Positions 24,065 through 32,100 of a DNA stretch of 64,000 nt are shown here, in pieces (position 1 is the stretch's first letter; the number at the start of each line of letters is the position of its first letter). Origin of the DNA: Nonomuraea rubra (GTDB lineage: Bacteria > Actinomycetota > Actinomycetes > Streptosporangiales > Streptosporangiaceae). Made by a program: the position numbers and the translations under genes. Below the pieces are notes generated by a model that was not told where the DNA came from, did no database searches, and saw nothing but the letters and a program-made list of their open reading frames with translations. The stretch is taken from contig NZ_JACHMI010000001.1 in NCBI RefSeq assembly GCF_014207985.1, positions 9,717,001 through 9,781,000 of the forward strand, in the 5' to 3' direction.

Positions 24065-24919
24065 ATGGGTCAAACGATGATCTCCCTGCGGCGGGCGGCG
24101 TACGTCGCCGTGCTCGTCCTCGTGTTCCTCCCGATCACCGCCACCACCCTGACCGCCCCGCAGGCCGCGCTCGGCGAGGCCGAGCCGCGCAAGCGCAGCC
24201 AGAGCCAGGCCGACTCCGCAACGCGCGGCAGGCAGGTGAGCGACGCCGCGACGCGCGCCTGGCGAGTGAGCAACTTCGCGACGCATGCCGGACGGGTGAC
24301 CGACGTGGCGCACGCCAGGCGGGTGAGCGACGCGACGCACGCCAGGCGGGTGACCGACGCGACGCGCACCAGGCGGGTGAGCGACTCGGCGGCGCTCGCC
24401 CGGCGCATGCTGGCAAAACTCAAGGTCGCCAGGGCGTTATCGATCCGCGGCTACAGCCGCAAGCGCTTCCAGTCCGCCAAGGGGCAGCACAAGGCCAGGT
24501 GCAGCACCCGCGAGAAGGTCCTGGCCCGCGACGGCCGCAAGGTACGCAGGAACGCCTCCTGCCACCCGGTCAAGGGCAGCTGGTACAGCCCGTACGACGG
24601 CAAGGTGCTCAAGAGCGAGAAATATGTGGACGTGGATCACGTGGTGCCGCTGTCGTACGCCTGGCGTTCGGGCGCCAAGCGGTGGAGCGCGGCCAAGCGG
24701 CGCGCCTTCGCCACCGACCTCAGGCGGCCCGAGCTGATCACGGTCAGCCACTCGGCCAACATCGCCAAGGGCGGGCAGGGGCCGCAGAGCTGGCGCCCGC
24801 AGCGCCGCGCCCACTGGTGCCGGTACGCGACCTCGTGGATCACGGTGAAGCACCACTACCGCCTCTTCGTGACCCGCGCCGAGCGCACGGCCCTGCTCAA
24901 CATGCTGCGCACCTGCTGA
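24065..24919 (+). CDS. Secreted HNH-family nuclease with repeat linker
   Basis: 284 residues. An N-terminal signal (RRAAYVAVLVLVFLPITATT) leads to a linker of 9-residue repeats, then an HNH/DUF1524-type domain: VDVDHVVPLSYAWRSGAKRW (catalytic D-H-V pair), ELITVSHSANIAKGGQGP and the terminal WCRYATSWITVKHHY segment. The family includes secreted actinobacterial nucleases that degrade DNA outside the cell. ATG 24065 or 24077 may start. An AT-rich promoter zone lies upstream, divergent from the membrane-protein gene. Cys pairs (CSTREK, NASCHP, WCRY, RTC) probably form disulfides. Confidence 0.82.
   Translation: MGQTMISLRRAAYVAVLVLVFLPITATTLTAPQAALGEAEPRKRSQSQADSATRGRQVSDAATRAWRVSNFATHAGRVTDVAHARRVSDATHARRVTDATRTRRVSDSAALARRMLAKLKVARALSIRGYSRKRFQSAKGQHKARCSTREKVLARDGRKVRRNASCHPVKGSWYSPYDGKVLKSEKYVDVDHVVPLSYAWRSGAKRWSAAKRRAFATDLRRPELITVSHSANIAKGGQGPQSWRPQRRAHWCRYATSWITVKHHYRLFVTRAERTALLNMLRTC
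24220..24390 (+). repeat. 27-bp tandem repeats coding a 9-residue Arg-rich linker
   Basis: About six to seven imperfect units encode variants of THARRVSDA (for example ATRAWRVSN, ATHAGRVTD, THARRVTDA, TRTRRVSD). The three central units are nearly identical in DNA. The result is a basic, Arg-rich helix or linker between signal peptide and nuclease domain. Confidence 0.8.
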
Positions 24920-24928
24920 GGCCACGGC

Positions 24929-25062
24929 GCAACCGCCCGGGCACGCGGGCGTCCGGCAGCGGAACCAGCCGGACACCCGGGCGTCCGACGGCGCAACCAG
25001 CCGGACACGGACACGCGCGCGCCCGACGGCGGAGCTAGCCGGACACGCGCGCGTCCGACGGC
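24929..25062. repeat. Four tandem 32-bp hairpin repeats between nuclease and adenylate kinase
   Basis: Units at 24929-24960, 24961-24992, 24993-25030 (6-bp insertion) and 25031-25062 follow a pattern of AACCAGCCGGACAC, a variable GC stretch, GCGTCCGACGGC. Each can form a CGGAC/GTCCG hairpin. The last unit is the 3' end of the adenylate kinase gene (it encodes SDARVSG and the stop). They lie between convergent genes and may serve as a bidirectional terminator. Confidence 0.8.
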
Positions 25063-25709
25063 AGGTACGGCGGGAGGTTGAAGCGGGTGCGGATGGCGCG
25101 CTGGACGGTGGTCTTGTCGGCCCGCGCGTCGATCGTCATCACGTACTCCTTCCGCCTGAACAGCTCGATCACCGGGTCGATCTTGCCGTGGTAGTCGGCC
25201 AGCCGCCGGGCCAGCGCGTCCGGCGTGTCGTCCGCGCGCGTGACCAGGTCGCCGCCGCACACGTCGCAGCGTCCCTCCACCTCCGGCCGGTGGGCGATGA
25301 GGTTGTAGTCCATGCCGCACCGCGAGCACAGCCGGCGGGCCAGGACGCGGCGGCGGACCTCGTCGTCCGGCAGGTCGAGGTGGATCACGCCGTCGAGGTC
25401 GTAGCTCTCCAGGAAGAACTCCGCCTGGCGGCGGTTGCGGGGGAAGCCGTCGATGACGAAGCCGTAGTTCCAGTCGTGGAGCTGGAGGCGGTCCCTGACG
25501 ACGTCCTCCACGAGGTCGTCGCCGACCAGCTCGCCCGCCGCCACCAGGCGGCGGACCTGGGCGCCGAGCTTGGTGTGGTGTTTCACGTGCCAGCGGAAGA
25601 TGTCGCCGACGCTGATGTGCACCAGGTCGAGGTCGCCGGCGAGCAGGGCGCTCTGGGTGCCCTTGCCACTGCCCTGCACGCCCATGATCACATATTTCCG
25701 CATAACCAT
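25035..25709 (-). CDS. Adenylate kinase (long form with zinc-type LID)
   Basis: 224 residues. The P-loop is GVQGSGKGTQ near residue 10; FVIDGFPRNRRQAEF and RRRVLARRLCSRCG follow. The LID has four Cys (CSRC ... CDVC), the zinc-binding long-form arrangement. It converts ATP and AMP to two ADP in the cytoplasm. The housekeeping adk normally sits in the ribosomal-protein cluster next to secY; this copy is isolated, so it is probably a second, specialised kinase. Start ATG 25709 or 25703. The C-terminal residues are encoded in a tandem-repeat unit. Confidence 0.88.
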   Translation of the reverse strand: MVMRKYVIMGVQGSGKGTQSALLAGDLDLVHISVGDIFRWHVKHHTKLGAQVRRLVAAGELVGDDLVEDVVRDRLQLHDWNYGFVIDGFPRNRRQAEFFLESYDLDGVIHLDLPDDEVRRRVLARRLCSRCGMDYNLIAHRPEVEGRCDVCGGDLVTRADDTPDALARRLADYHGKIDPVIELFRRKEYVMTIDARADKTTVQRAIRTRFNLPPYLPSDARVSG

Positions 25710-25718
25710 CTCATTTCA

Positions 25719-25738
25719 CGGGGGTAATCCGGGGGTAA
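25719..25738. promoter_or_regulatory. Two CGGGGGTAA direct repeats upstream of adenylate kinase
   Basis: CGGGGGTAA occurs at 25719-25727 and 25730-25738, 11 bp apart (one helical turn), directly upstream of the minus-strand adenylate kinase start and facing the C39-like gene. It could be a regulator site; no known motif is recognised. Confidence 0.35.
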
Positions 25739-25856
25739 GCATCGTGCCCTCCATGCAAGCAGGGAAGACGGCCGATTACGTAGATCTCCCGATGCTTTGC
25801 CAGGGCCGCCGAGCTTAGGGTCGGGCCCATCGAGCGCGTTCCTGGAAGGTGGGTTC

Positions 25857-27107
25857 ATGCCTGCGCTGTCCGTGGTCCTGTCCGCCATGCTCCTGCTCAC
25901 GTCCATGACCGACACCACCGCGGGGACGAAACCGGCGGCCCCGGTCGTCCCCGACGTCGTCTACCAGCGGGCCGACTTCTCCTCCGGCACCCCCGAGGGC
26001 ACCACGGCCGGCGACGGGCTGGCGTTCGGCCAGGCCGCGGGGACGATGACCTACACCGACGCGCTCGGCACCAAGACCTGGGAGTACGCCCGCTGGACCG
26101 GCCCCGAGCGGGACATCGGGTTCGGCGCCACCGAGCTGATCGCGTCCTGGACGGCGGACGTGCCGCAGGGCAGCTGGATCCAGGTCGAGGCCCGCGGCAG
26201 GAACGTGGAGGGCCTGACCAAGTGGTACTCGCTGGGCCGCTGGTCCTACGCCGAGGGCGACATCCTGCGCACCTCCGTGCCGGGCCAGGGCGACGCGGAC
26301 GCGTCGGTGGCCGTGGACACGCTGGTCGCCGCGGCGGGCAAGCCCCTGCGCGGTTACCAGCTCCGCCTGACCCTCTACCGCAGCCCCGGCTCCGCGGTGA
26401 CGCCGCGCGTGCGTACGTCCGGCGTGATGAGCTCGAACGTGCCCGAGCGCAAGACCGTGCCGGTCAGCCCCGGCGGCGGCGCGTGGGGCACGGAGCTGGC
26501 CGTGCCGCGCCGCTCCCAGAACGTGCACCTGGGCCACTACCCCGAGTGGAACGGCGGCGGCGAGGCCTGGTGCAGCCCCACCTCGACGACCATGGTGCTG
26601 GGTTACTGGGACAGGTGGCCGAGCGAGCAGGACACCTCCTGGGTGGACCCCGCCGACCCGGACCCGGAGGTCGACTACGCCGCCCGCCACACCTTCGACC
26701 ACGCCTACGACGGCACCGGCAACTGGCCGTTCAACACGGCCTACGCGGGGCGGTACGGCATGGACGGGTTCGTCACCCGGCTGCGCTCACTGACCGAGCT
26801 GGAGCTGCTGATCAAGGCGGGCGTGCCGGTCATCACCTCGCAGTCGTTCAAGAAGGGCGAGCTGCCCGGCGCCGGGTACGGCACGGACGGCCACCTGATG
26901 GCCGTCGTCGGCTTCACCGCGACAGGCGACGTGATCGCCAACGACCCGGCCTCGTCCGGCAACGCGGCGGTGCGGCGCGTCTATCCGCGCGCCGACTTCG
27001 AGCAGGTGTGGCTGCGCAGCGCCAGCAGCGGCGGCGTGGCGTACGTCATCCACCCGCCGCAGCATCCGCTGCCTCCGACGACGCCGGGGCTGCCCGCGAA
27101 CTGGTGA
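25857..27107 (+). CDS. Secreted C39-like cysteine peptidase-fold protein
   Basis: 416 residues. The ATG is preceded by GGAAGGTGG. A short signal (PALSVVLSAMLLLTSMTDTT) precedes a beta-rich N-terminal half (residues about 35-200) and a C-terminal papain-like C39_2 domain. Cys239 (EAWCSPTSTTMVLGYW), His346 (GTDGHLMAVVGF) and Asn362/Asp363 (VIANDPASS) give the expected catalytic order. Such proteins are exported proteases or processing enzymes in actinomycetes. Its 3' end overlaps the convergent LysR gene by 62 bases. Confidence 0.85.
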   Translation: MPALSVVLSAMLLLTSMTDTTAGTKPAAPVVPDVVYQRADFSSGTPEGTTAGDGLAFGQAAGTMTYTDALGTKTWEYARWTGPERDIGFGATELIASWTADVPQGSWIQVEARGRNVEGLTKWYSLGRWSYAEGDILRTSVPGQGDADASVAVDTLVAAAGKPLRGYQLRLTLYRSPGSAVTPRVRTSGVMSSNVPERKTVPVSPGGGAWGTELAVPRRSQNVHLGHYPEWNGGGEAWCSPTSTTMVLGYWDRWPSEQDTSWVDPADPDPEVDYAARHTFDHAYDGTGNWPFNTAYAGRYGMDGFVTRLRSLTELELLIKAGVPVITSQSFKKGELPGAGYGTDGHLMAVVGFTATGDVIANDPASSGNAAVRRVYPRADFEQVWLRSASSGGVAYVIHPPQHPLPPTTPGLPANW

Positions 27108-27966
27108 GCGCCGCTCTGAAGGCCGCCACGAGCCGGTTGCGGTCGCCCGCGCGGGTCGCCAGCACCACGTGGCTCGGCTCCACGCCGCGCAGCGGGATGG
27201 CGGTGATGTCGGGGCGGAAGCGGGCCAGGTGCGGCGAGGCCCCGATGGCCACGGCCTCGCCGGTGGCGATCAGCTCGAACTTGTCCTCGACGGACTCGAT
27301 GACCGGGCCGTCGGGGGCCGGGCTGCCGTCGGGCCTGGGGTCGATGCGCCAGAACGCCTCCCAGGCCGGGTCGGGCTCGGCCAGCCGGGGCAGCGGCTCG
27401 TCGGCGATGTCGTCGAGCGTGACCGACTCCCTGCCGGCCAGGCGGTGGTCGAGCGCGACCATCAGCACGCGGGGCTCGGCGTGCAGGACGGTCACGTCGA
27501 GGCCGTCGGTGACGAGGGGCAGCCGGGTCACGGCGGCGTCGATCCGGTGGTCGAGCAGGGCGGCGCGCGGCTCGTTCCAGGGCACGTGCAGGGTGCGGAC
27601 GTCGGCGTCCGGGTGCAGGCGGCGCAGCTCGCGGACGGCGGGCGTGACGATCAGCCCGAACGTGTAGCCGACCGTGAACCGGCTGGGCCGGGCGGCGGCG
27701 CGGGTCTGCGCGGCCGCCCGCGCGGCCGAGCGGAGCAGCGCCGTCGCGCGGGGCAGGAAAACCTCGCCCGCCTCCGTGAGCCGGGTGCCGCGCGGGGTGC
27801 GGTCGAGCAGGCGGGCGCCCAGCTGCCGCTCCAGGCTGCGGATCTGCCGGCTCAGGGACGGCTGGGTGATGTGCAGGGCCTCGGCGGCGCGGCCGAAGTG
27901 CCGGTGCTCGGCGACGGCCGTGAAGTAACGCACCAGCCGCAGGTCGAGGTCCGGGGCGTCCGACAT
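27046..27966 (-). CDS. LysR-family transcriptional regulator
   Basis: 306 residues from ATG 27966. The winged helix-turn-helix is LDLRLVRYFTAVAEHRHFGR, AAEALHITQPSLSRQIRSLE; the periplasmic-binding-like effector domain follows (FTVGYTFGLIVTPAVREL). It is divergent from the NAD-dependent epimerase gene, its likely target, with direct repeats between them. The 3' end overlaps the C39-like gene by 62 bases antisense. Confidence 0.9.
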   Translation of the reverse strand: MSDAPDLDLRLVRYFTAVAEHRHFGRAAEALHITQPSLSRQIRSLERQLGARLLDRTPRGTRLTEAGEVFLPRATALLRSAARAAAQTRAAARPSRFTVGYTFGLIVTPAVRELRRLHPDADVRTLHVPWNEPRAALLDHRIDAAVTRLPLVTDGLDVTVLHAEPRVLMVALDHRLAGRESVTLDDIADEPLPRLAEPDPAWEAFWRIDPRPDGSPAPDGPVIESVEDKFELIATGEAVAIGASPHLARFRPDITAIPLRGVEPSHVVLATRAGDRNRLVAAFRAALTSSRAAPASSEAADAAAGG

Positions 27967-27973
27967 GCGTCCA

Positions 27974-28011
27974 GCGTACTGCGGTGATGCCTGAAGCGTA
28001 TTGCCGGATGC
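27974..28011. promoter_or_regulatory. Direct repeat for the LysR regulator between divergent genes
   Basis: GCGTACTGCGGTGATGC (27974-27990) and GCGTATTGCCGGATGC (27996-28011) are near-repeats whose starts lie 22 bp apart, two helical turns, directly upstream of the LysR start. Tandem LysR dimers commonly occupy such spacing. Confidence 0.5.
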
Positions 28012-28079
28012 GGAACAGGCTTTGGACGCCGCGGGCCGCGCGCTCGGACGATGGAGGCTCACTGCTGAAGGAGTTTCAC

Positions 28080-28964
28080 ATGCGTGTTTTCGTCACCGGT
28101 GCCACCGGTTTCGTGGGGTCCGCCGTCGTCCGCGAGCTGATCGGGGCCGGGCATCAGGTCACCGGCCTGGCCCGCAGCGACGAGGGGGCGGCCGCGCTGG
28201 AGGCCGCGGGGGCCGTGCCGCACCGCGGCGCCCTCGACGACGCCGGCAGCCTGCGCAGCGGCGCGGCAGGCGCCGACGGCGTCATCCACCTGGCGTTCGT
28301 CCACGACTTCGGGAACTTCGAGGCCGCCAACGAGACGGACCGGCGGGCCATCGCAGCACTCGGCGAGGAGCTCGCGGGATCCGGGCGGCCGTTCGTCGTC
28401 ACGTCGGGGACCGGCCTGCTGCCGCCCGGCCGCGTCGGGACGGAGGAGGACGAGCCGGGCACGCACTCGCCGCGGGGCGCCGCCGAGGCGGTTGCGCTGT
28501 CGTTCGTGCCGCGCGGGGTGCGGGTGTCGGTGCTGCGGCTGCCGCTGGTGCACGGCGAGGGCGACCACGGGTTCCTCGCGGTCGCGATCGGCATCGCCAG
28601 GGAGAAGGGCGTGGCCGCGTACCCGGGCGACGGCTCCAACCGCTGGTCGAGCGCGCACGTGCTGGACGTGGCCCGGCTCTACCGCCTGGCGCTGGAGCAG
28701 GCGCCCGCCGGCGCGCGGCTGCACGCCGTCGCCGAGGAGGGGGTGAACGTGCGCGACCTCGCCGGGGTGATGGGGCGGCGGCTCGGGCTGCCGGTGCAGT
28801 CGATCCCGGTGGCGGAGGCGGGCGGGCACTTCGGCTGGCTGAGCGCCTACCTCACGCTGGACCTCCCCGCCTCCGGCGAGCTGACCAGGAAGCTGCTCGA
28901 CTGGCGTCCCGAACGGCCCGGCCTCCTCGCCGACCTCGACGCGGGCCACTACTTCAGCCAGTGA
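28080..28964 (+). CDS. NAD(P)-dependent epimerase/dehydratase-family protein (atypical SDR)
   Basis: 294 residues; GAAGGAG lies six bases upstream of the ATG. The Rossmann motif GATGFVGSAVVREL is at residues 7-20. DGVIHLAFVHDFGNF and SFVPRGVRVSVLRLPLVHGE match the NmrA/extended-SDR class; the usual YxxxK is not obvious, which is common in this NAD-binding subgroup. The end has LTLDLPASGELTRKLLDWRP. It probably reduces or isomerises a small metabolite; substrate unknown. Regulation by the divergent LysR protein is likely. Confidence 0.88.
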   Translation: MRVFVTGATGFVGSAVVRELIGAGHQVTGLARSDEGAAALEAAGAVPHRGALDDAGSLRSGAAGADGVIHLAFVHDFGNFEAANETDRRAIAALGEELAGSGRPFVVTSGTGLLPPGRVGTEEDEPGTHSPRGAAEAVALSFVPRGVRVSVLRLPLVHGEGDHGFLAVAIGIAREKGVAAYPGDGSNRWSSAHVLDVARLYRLALEQAPAGARLHAVAEEGVNVRDLAGVMGRRLGLPVQSIPVAEAGGHFGWLSAYLTLDLPASGELTRKLLDWRPERPGLLADLDAGHYFSQ

Positions 28965-29075
28965 GGCGCCAGTGACGAACGCCACTGTCATGATCTGCCC
29001 CCTTATGTGGCGATCTCTACCGAGATAGTGGCCTGCGATCTAGCAGAATGCGCCGAATCCGGCCTCGACGGTGCC

Positions 29076-29111
29076 ACGCCGATCTGCGTAACCTGAACAA
29101 CGCCGATCTGC
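29076..29111. promoter_or_regulatory. 12-bp direct repeat before the caspase-like gene
   Basis: ACGCCGATCTGC occurs at 29076-29087 and again at 29100-29111, exactly 24 bp apart. It lies 28 bases before the start of the caspase-like gene and is a good candidate for a regulator binding pair. Confidence 0.5.
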
Positions 29112-29139
29112 CAGAACCCCCACGCCCGTGGAGCGCCGG

Positions 29140-32100
29140 ATGACCGAGGACGATTCGACGACGCTCGAGAGGACCCGGGTCGTACGGCCTGCCCGCCGGA
29201 ACGATCCACCTCTGCTGCTGGCGTCCGAGGGCGCCAGGGTGGTGGTGGCGGGCACCGGCGCGCACCGGCCCACGTCGCGGCTGCCCCAGGTGCCGGCCGT
29301 GCCCGCCACCGTCAACGACCTCGGCCAGTGCCTGGTCGAGCGGGCGGGCCTGGCCCCGCAGCACCTCACCGTGCTGCTCGACCCGGCGACCCCCGCCAAC
29401 CTGGGCGAGGTGCTGGAGCGGGCGGCCCGCGAGGCCACGGGCGTGCTGATGTTCCACTTCGTGGGGCATGCCCTGTTCGGCCCGGACAACGAGCTGCACC
29501 TGGCGACGCGGGCGACGGTGGACCTGGGGCAGGGGGTGCCCGGTTACCAGGCGCTGCCGTACTCGATGGTGCGCCAGATCCTCGGGTCGTCGCGGGCGGA
29601 GCACGTCGTCGTGGTGCTCGACTGCTGCTTCACCAGTGGCAACCGGCCGGTGCCCGCCAAGGCCATGGAGCAGACGTTCGACTCCTCCTGGCGCGGCGCG
29701 TACGTGCTGACCTCGGCCAGCAAGGACGAGAACTCCTGGGCGCTGCCCGGCGTCCGGCACACGGCGCTCAGCGGAGCGCTGCTCAGGCTGCTGAACGAGG
29801 GCGACCCCGCGGGGCCCGCGGCGTTCACGCTGGACCACGTGCACCACCACCTGGCGCGGACGATGCCCGCCGCCGGGTTCCCGCGGCCCAGGCGGCAGGC
29901 GGGCGAGCTGAAGGAGCTGCCGCCGCTCGCGGTCAACCCGGCCCACCAGGCCGCCCAGCGCTCCGGCCCGCCGATGAGCGCGCCGGGCGACCTGAACAGC
30001 CCCTACCGGGGGCTGGCCGCGTACGGGCGGGACCAGGCCAGGCTGTTCTTCGGCCGCGAGGAGGCCACCAGGTCGCTGGCCGCGCGGGCCAGGCAGGCGC
30101 TCAGGTCGGCGGGGCCGCCGGTGGTCATCGGGTCGCAGGCGTTCGAGGCGGGCGGCCCGCTGGTCGTCACCGGGCCGTCGGGCTGCGGCAAGACGTCGCT
30201 GCTGCACGCGGGCCTGATCCCGGCGCTGAAGGAGGACCTCGGCAGGAGCGTCGTGCTGACTCCCGGCGCGCTGCCGGTGGCCGCGCTGGCGCGCGAGCTG
30301 GCGGCGCTGGGCGGCGGCGACCCCGAACGGCTGCGCGCGGTCATCGAGTCGGACCCCGGCGCGGCCCGGCGCGGGCTGCCGGCACGCACGCTCGTGGTGG
30401 TGGACCAGTTCGAGGAGCTGTTCACGCTGTGCGCCGACGAGCTGGCCAGGCGGCGCTTCGTGGAGGCGCTCGTCGAGCTGTCCGGCTCGGCCGCCGTGGT
30501 GATCGCCGTGCGCGGCGACTTCTTCGCCCGCTGCGCGGCCTATCCCGGCCTGCTGGAGACGATGCGGCGGCCCGAGATCGTCGCCCCCATGACCCCGGCC
30601 GAGCTGCGCCGCGTGATCGAGGAGCCGGCCACCGGCTCCGGGCTCTCGCTCGAAGCCGGGCTCACCGAGCTGATCCTGGAGGACGTCCAGGCACTGTCCG
30701 GCGCCGACGACCTGCTCCCCCTGCTGTCGCACGCGCTGCTGGCCACCTGGCAGCGGCGGTCGGGCGGGGTGCTCACGATGGCGGGATACCGCTCGGCGGG
30801 CGGCGTCGCGCGGGCGGTGGCGCTGAGCGGCGAGGAGACGCTGCGGCGGCTCGGCGCGGAGTCCGAGCCGGTCGCGCGCGGCCTGCTGGTGCCACTGGTG
30901 CACGTGGACCCGCAGGCCGGGGCCCTGCGGCGGCGCGTCCCCGTCGCCGAGCTGAGCTCCGGCTCCGCCTCCGTCGAGGGGCAGGTGCTGGCCGAGTTCG
31001 TACGGGCGCGGCTGGTCACGGTGACGGTCGCCGACGGCGGCGAGCAGGCGGAGCTGGCACACGAGGCGCTGGTCCGCGCCTGGCCCCGGCTCGGCAACTG
31101 GGCCGAGACCGCGCGGGCCGGGCTGCTCGTGCGGCGGCGGCTGGCCGAGGACGCCGAGATGTGGCAGCGGGACGGGCAGGACACCTCGTACCTGTACACC
31201 GACGACCGCCTCGCCACCGCCCAGGCCGCGGTGGCCGCGCTGCCCGCCGCGAGCGCCCCCGCCGCGCCGGCTCCCAGAGCCGGGGCGCCCAGGGACGCGA
31301 GCGGCGCGATCACCCCCGTCGAGCGGGAGTTCCTCGACGCGTCCCGCCGCCGGCAAGGCCGGCGCTCCCAGATCATCCGGGGCGCCATCGCCACCCTCGG
31401 CCTGCTCCTGCTCGTGGCCACCACCGGCGCCATCGTGGCGCTCGTCCAGAACAGCGGGTCCACCCGCCTGGCGGGCGAGGCGGGCGCCCAGCGCGACCAG
31501 GCCCTGTCCCGCCAGGTCGCCGCGGCCGCCACCACGAGCAGGGACAGCTCGCTCGCCTCGCAGCTCGCGCTGGCCGCCTACCGCCTCTCGGCCACCCCGG
31601 AGGCGCGGGGCGCGCTGCTCGGCTCGCTCTCCCGCCCGGTGGGCGCCCGGATGACCGGCCACACCGCCCCGGTCGAGCGGGTGGCCTACCGCCCCGACGG
31701 CCGCGTGGCCGTGACCGCCTCCGGCGACACCACCGCCCGGCTGTGGAACGTCACCGACTCCCTGCGGCCCAAGAGCCTGGGCGTCGTCAAGGGGCACACC
31801 GGAGGCGTGCTCGCGGTCGCGTTCAGCAAGAGCGGCAAGGTGCTCGCGACCGGCTCGGCCGACGGCACCGCCCGGCTGTGGGAGGTCTCCGACACCGCCA
31901 AGCCGCGCGCCCTGGCCACGCTCAAGGGCCACAAGGAGCAGGTCGGCGCGGTGTCGTTCAGCCCGGAGGGCAACCTGCTCGCCACCTCCTCCACCGACGG
32001 CACCATGCGGCTGTGGAACGTCCAGGACCCGGCCAAGCCCGCCCAGATCTCCGTGGTGACGCAGAACTCCGACCCCACCAGGGCGGCCTTCAGCCCGGAC

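Noticed and set aside
24929-25062. CRISPR array
   Set aside because: The 32-bp units are contiguous with no unique spacers and no cas genes nearby; they are tandem hairpin repeats.
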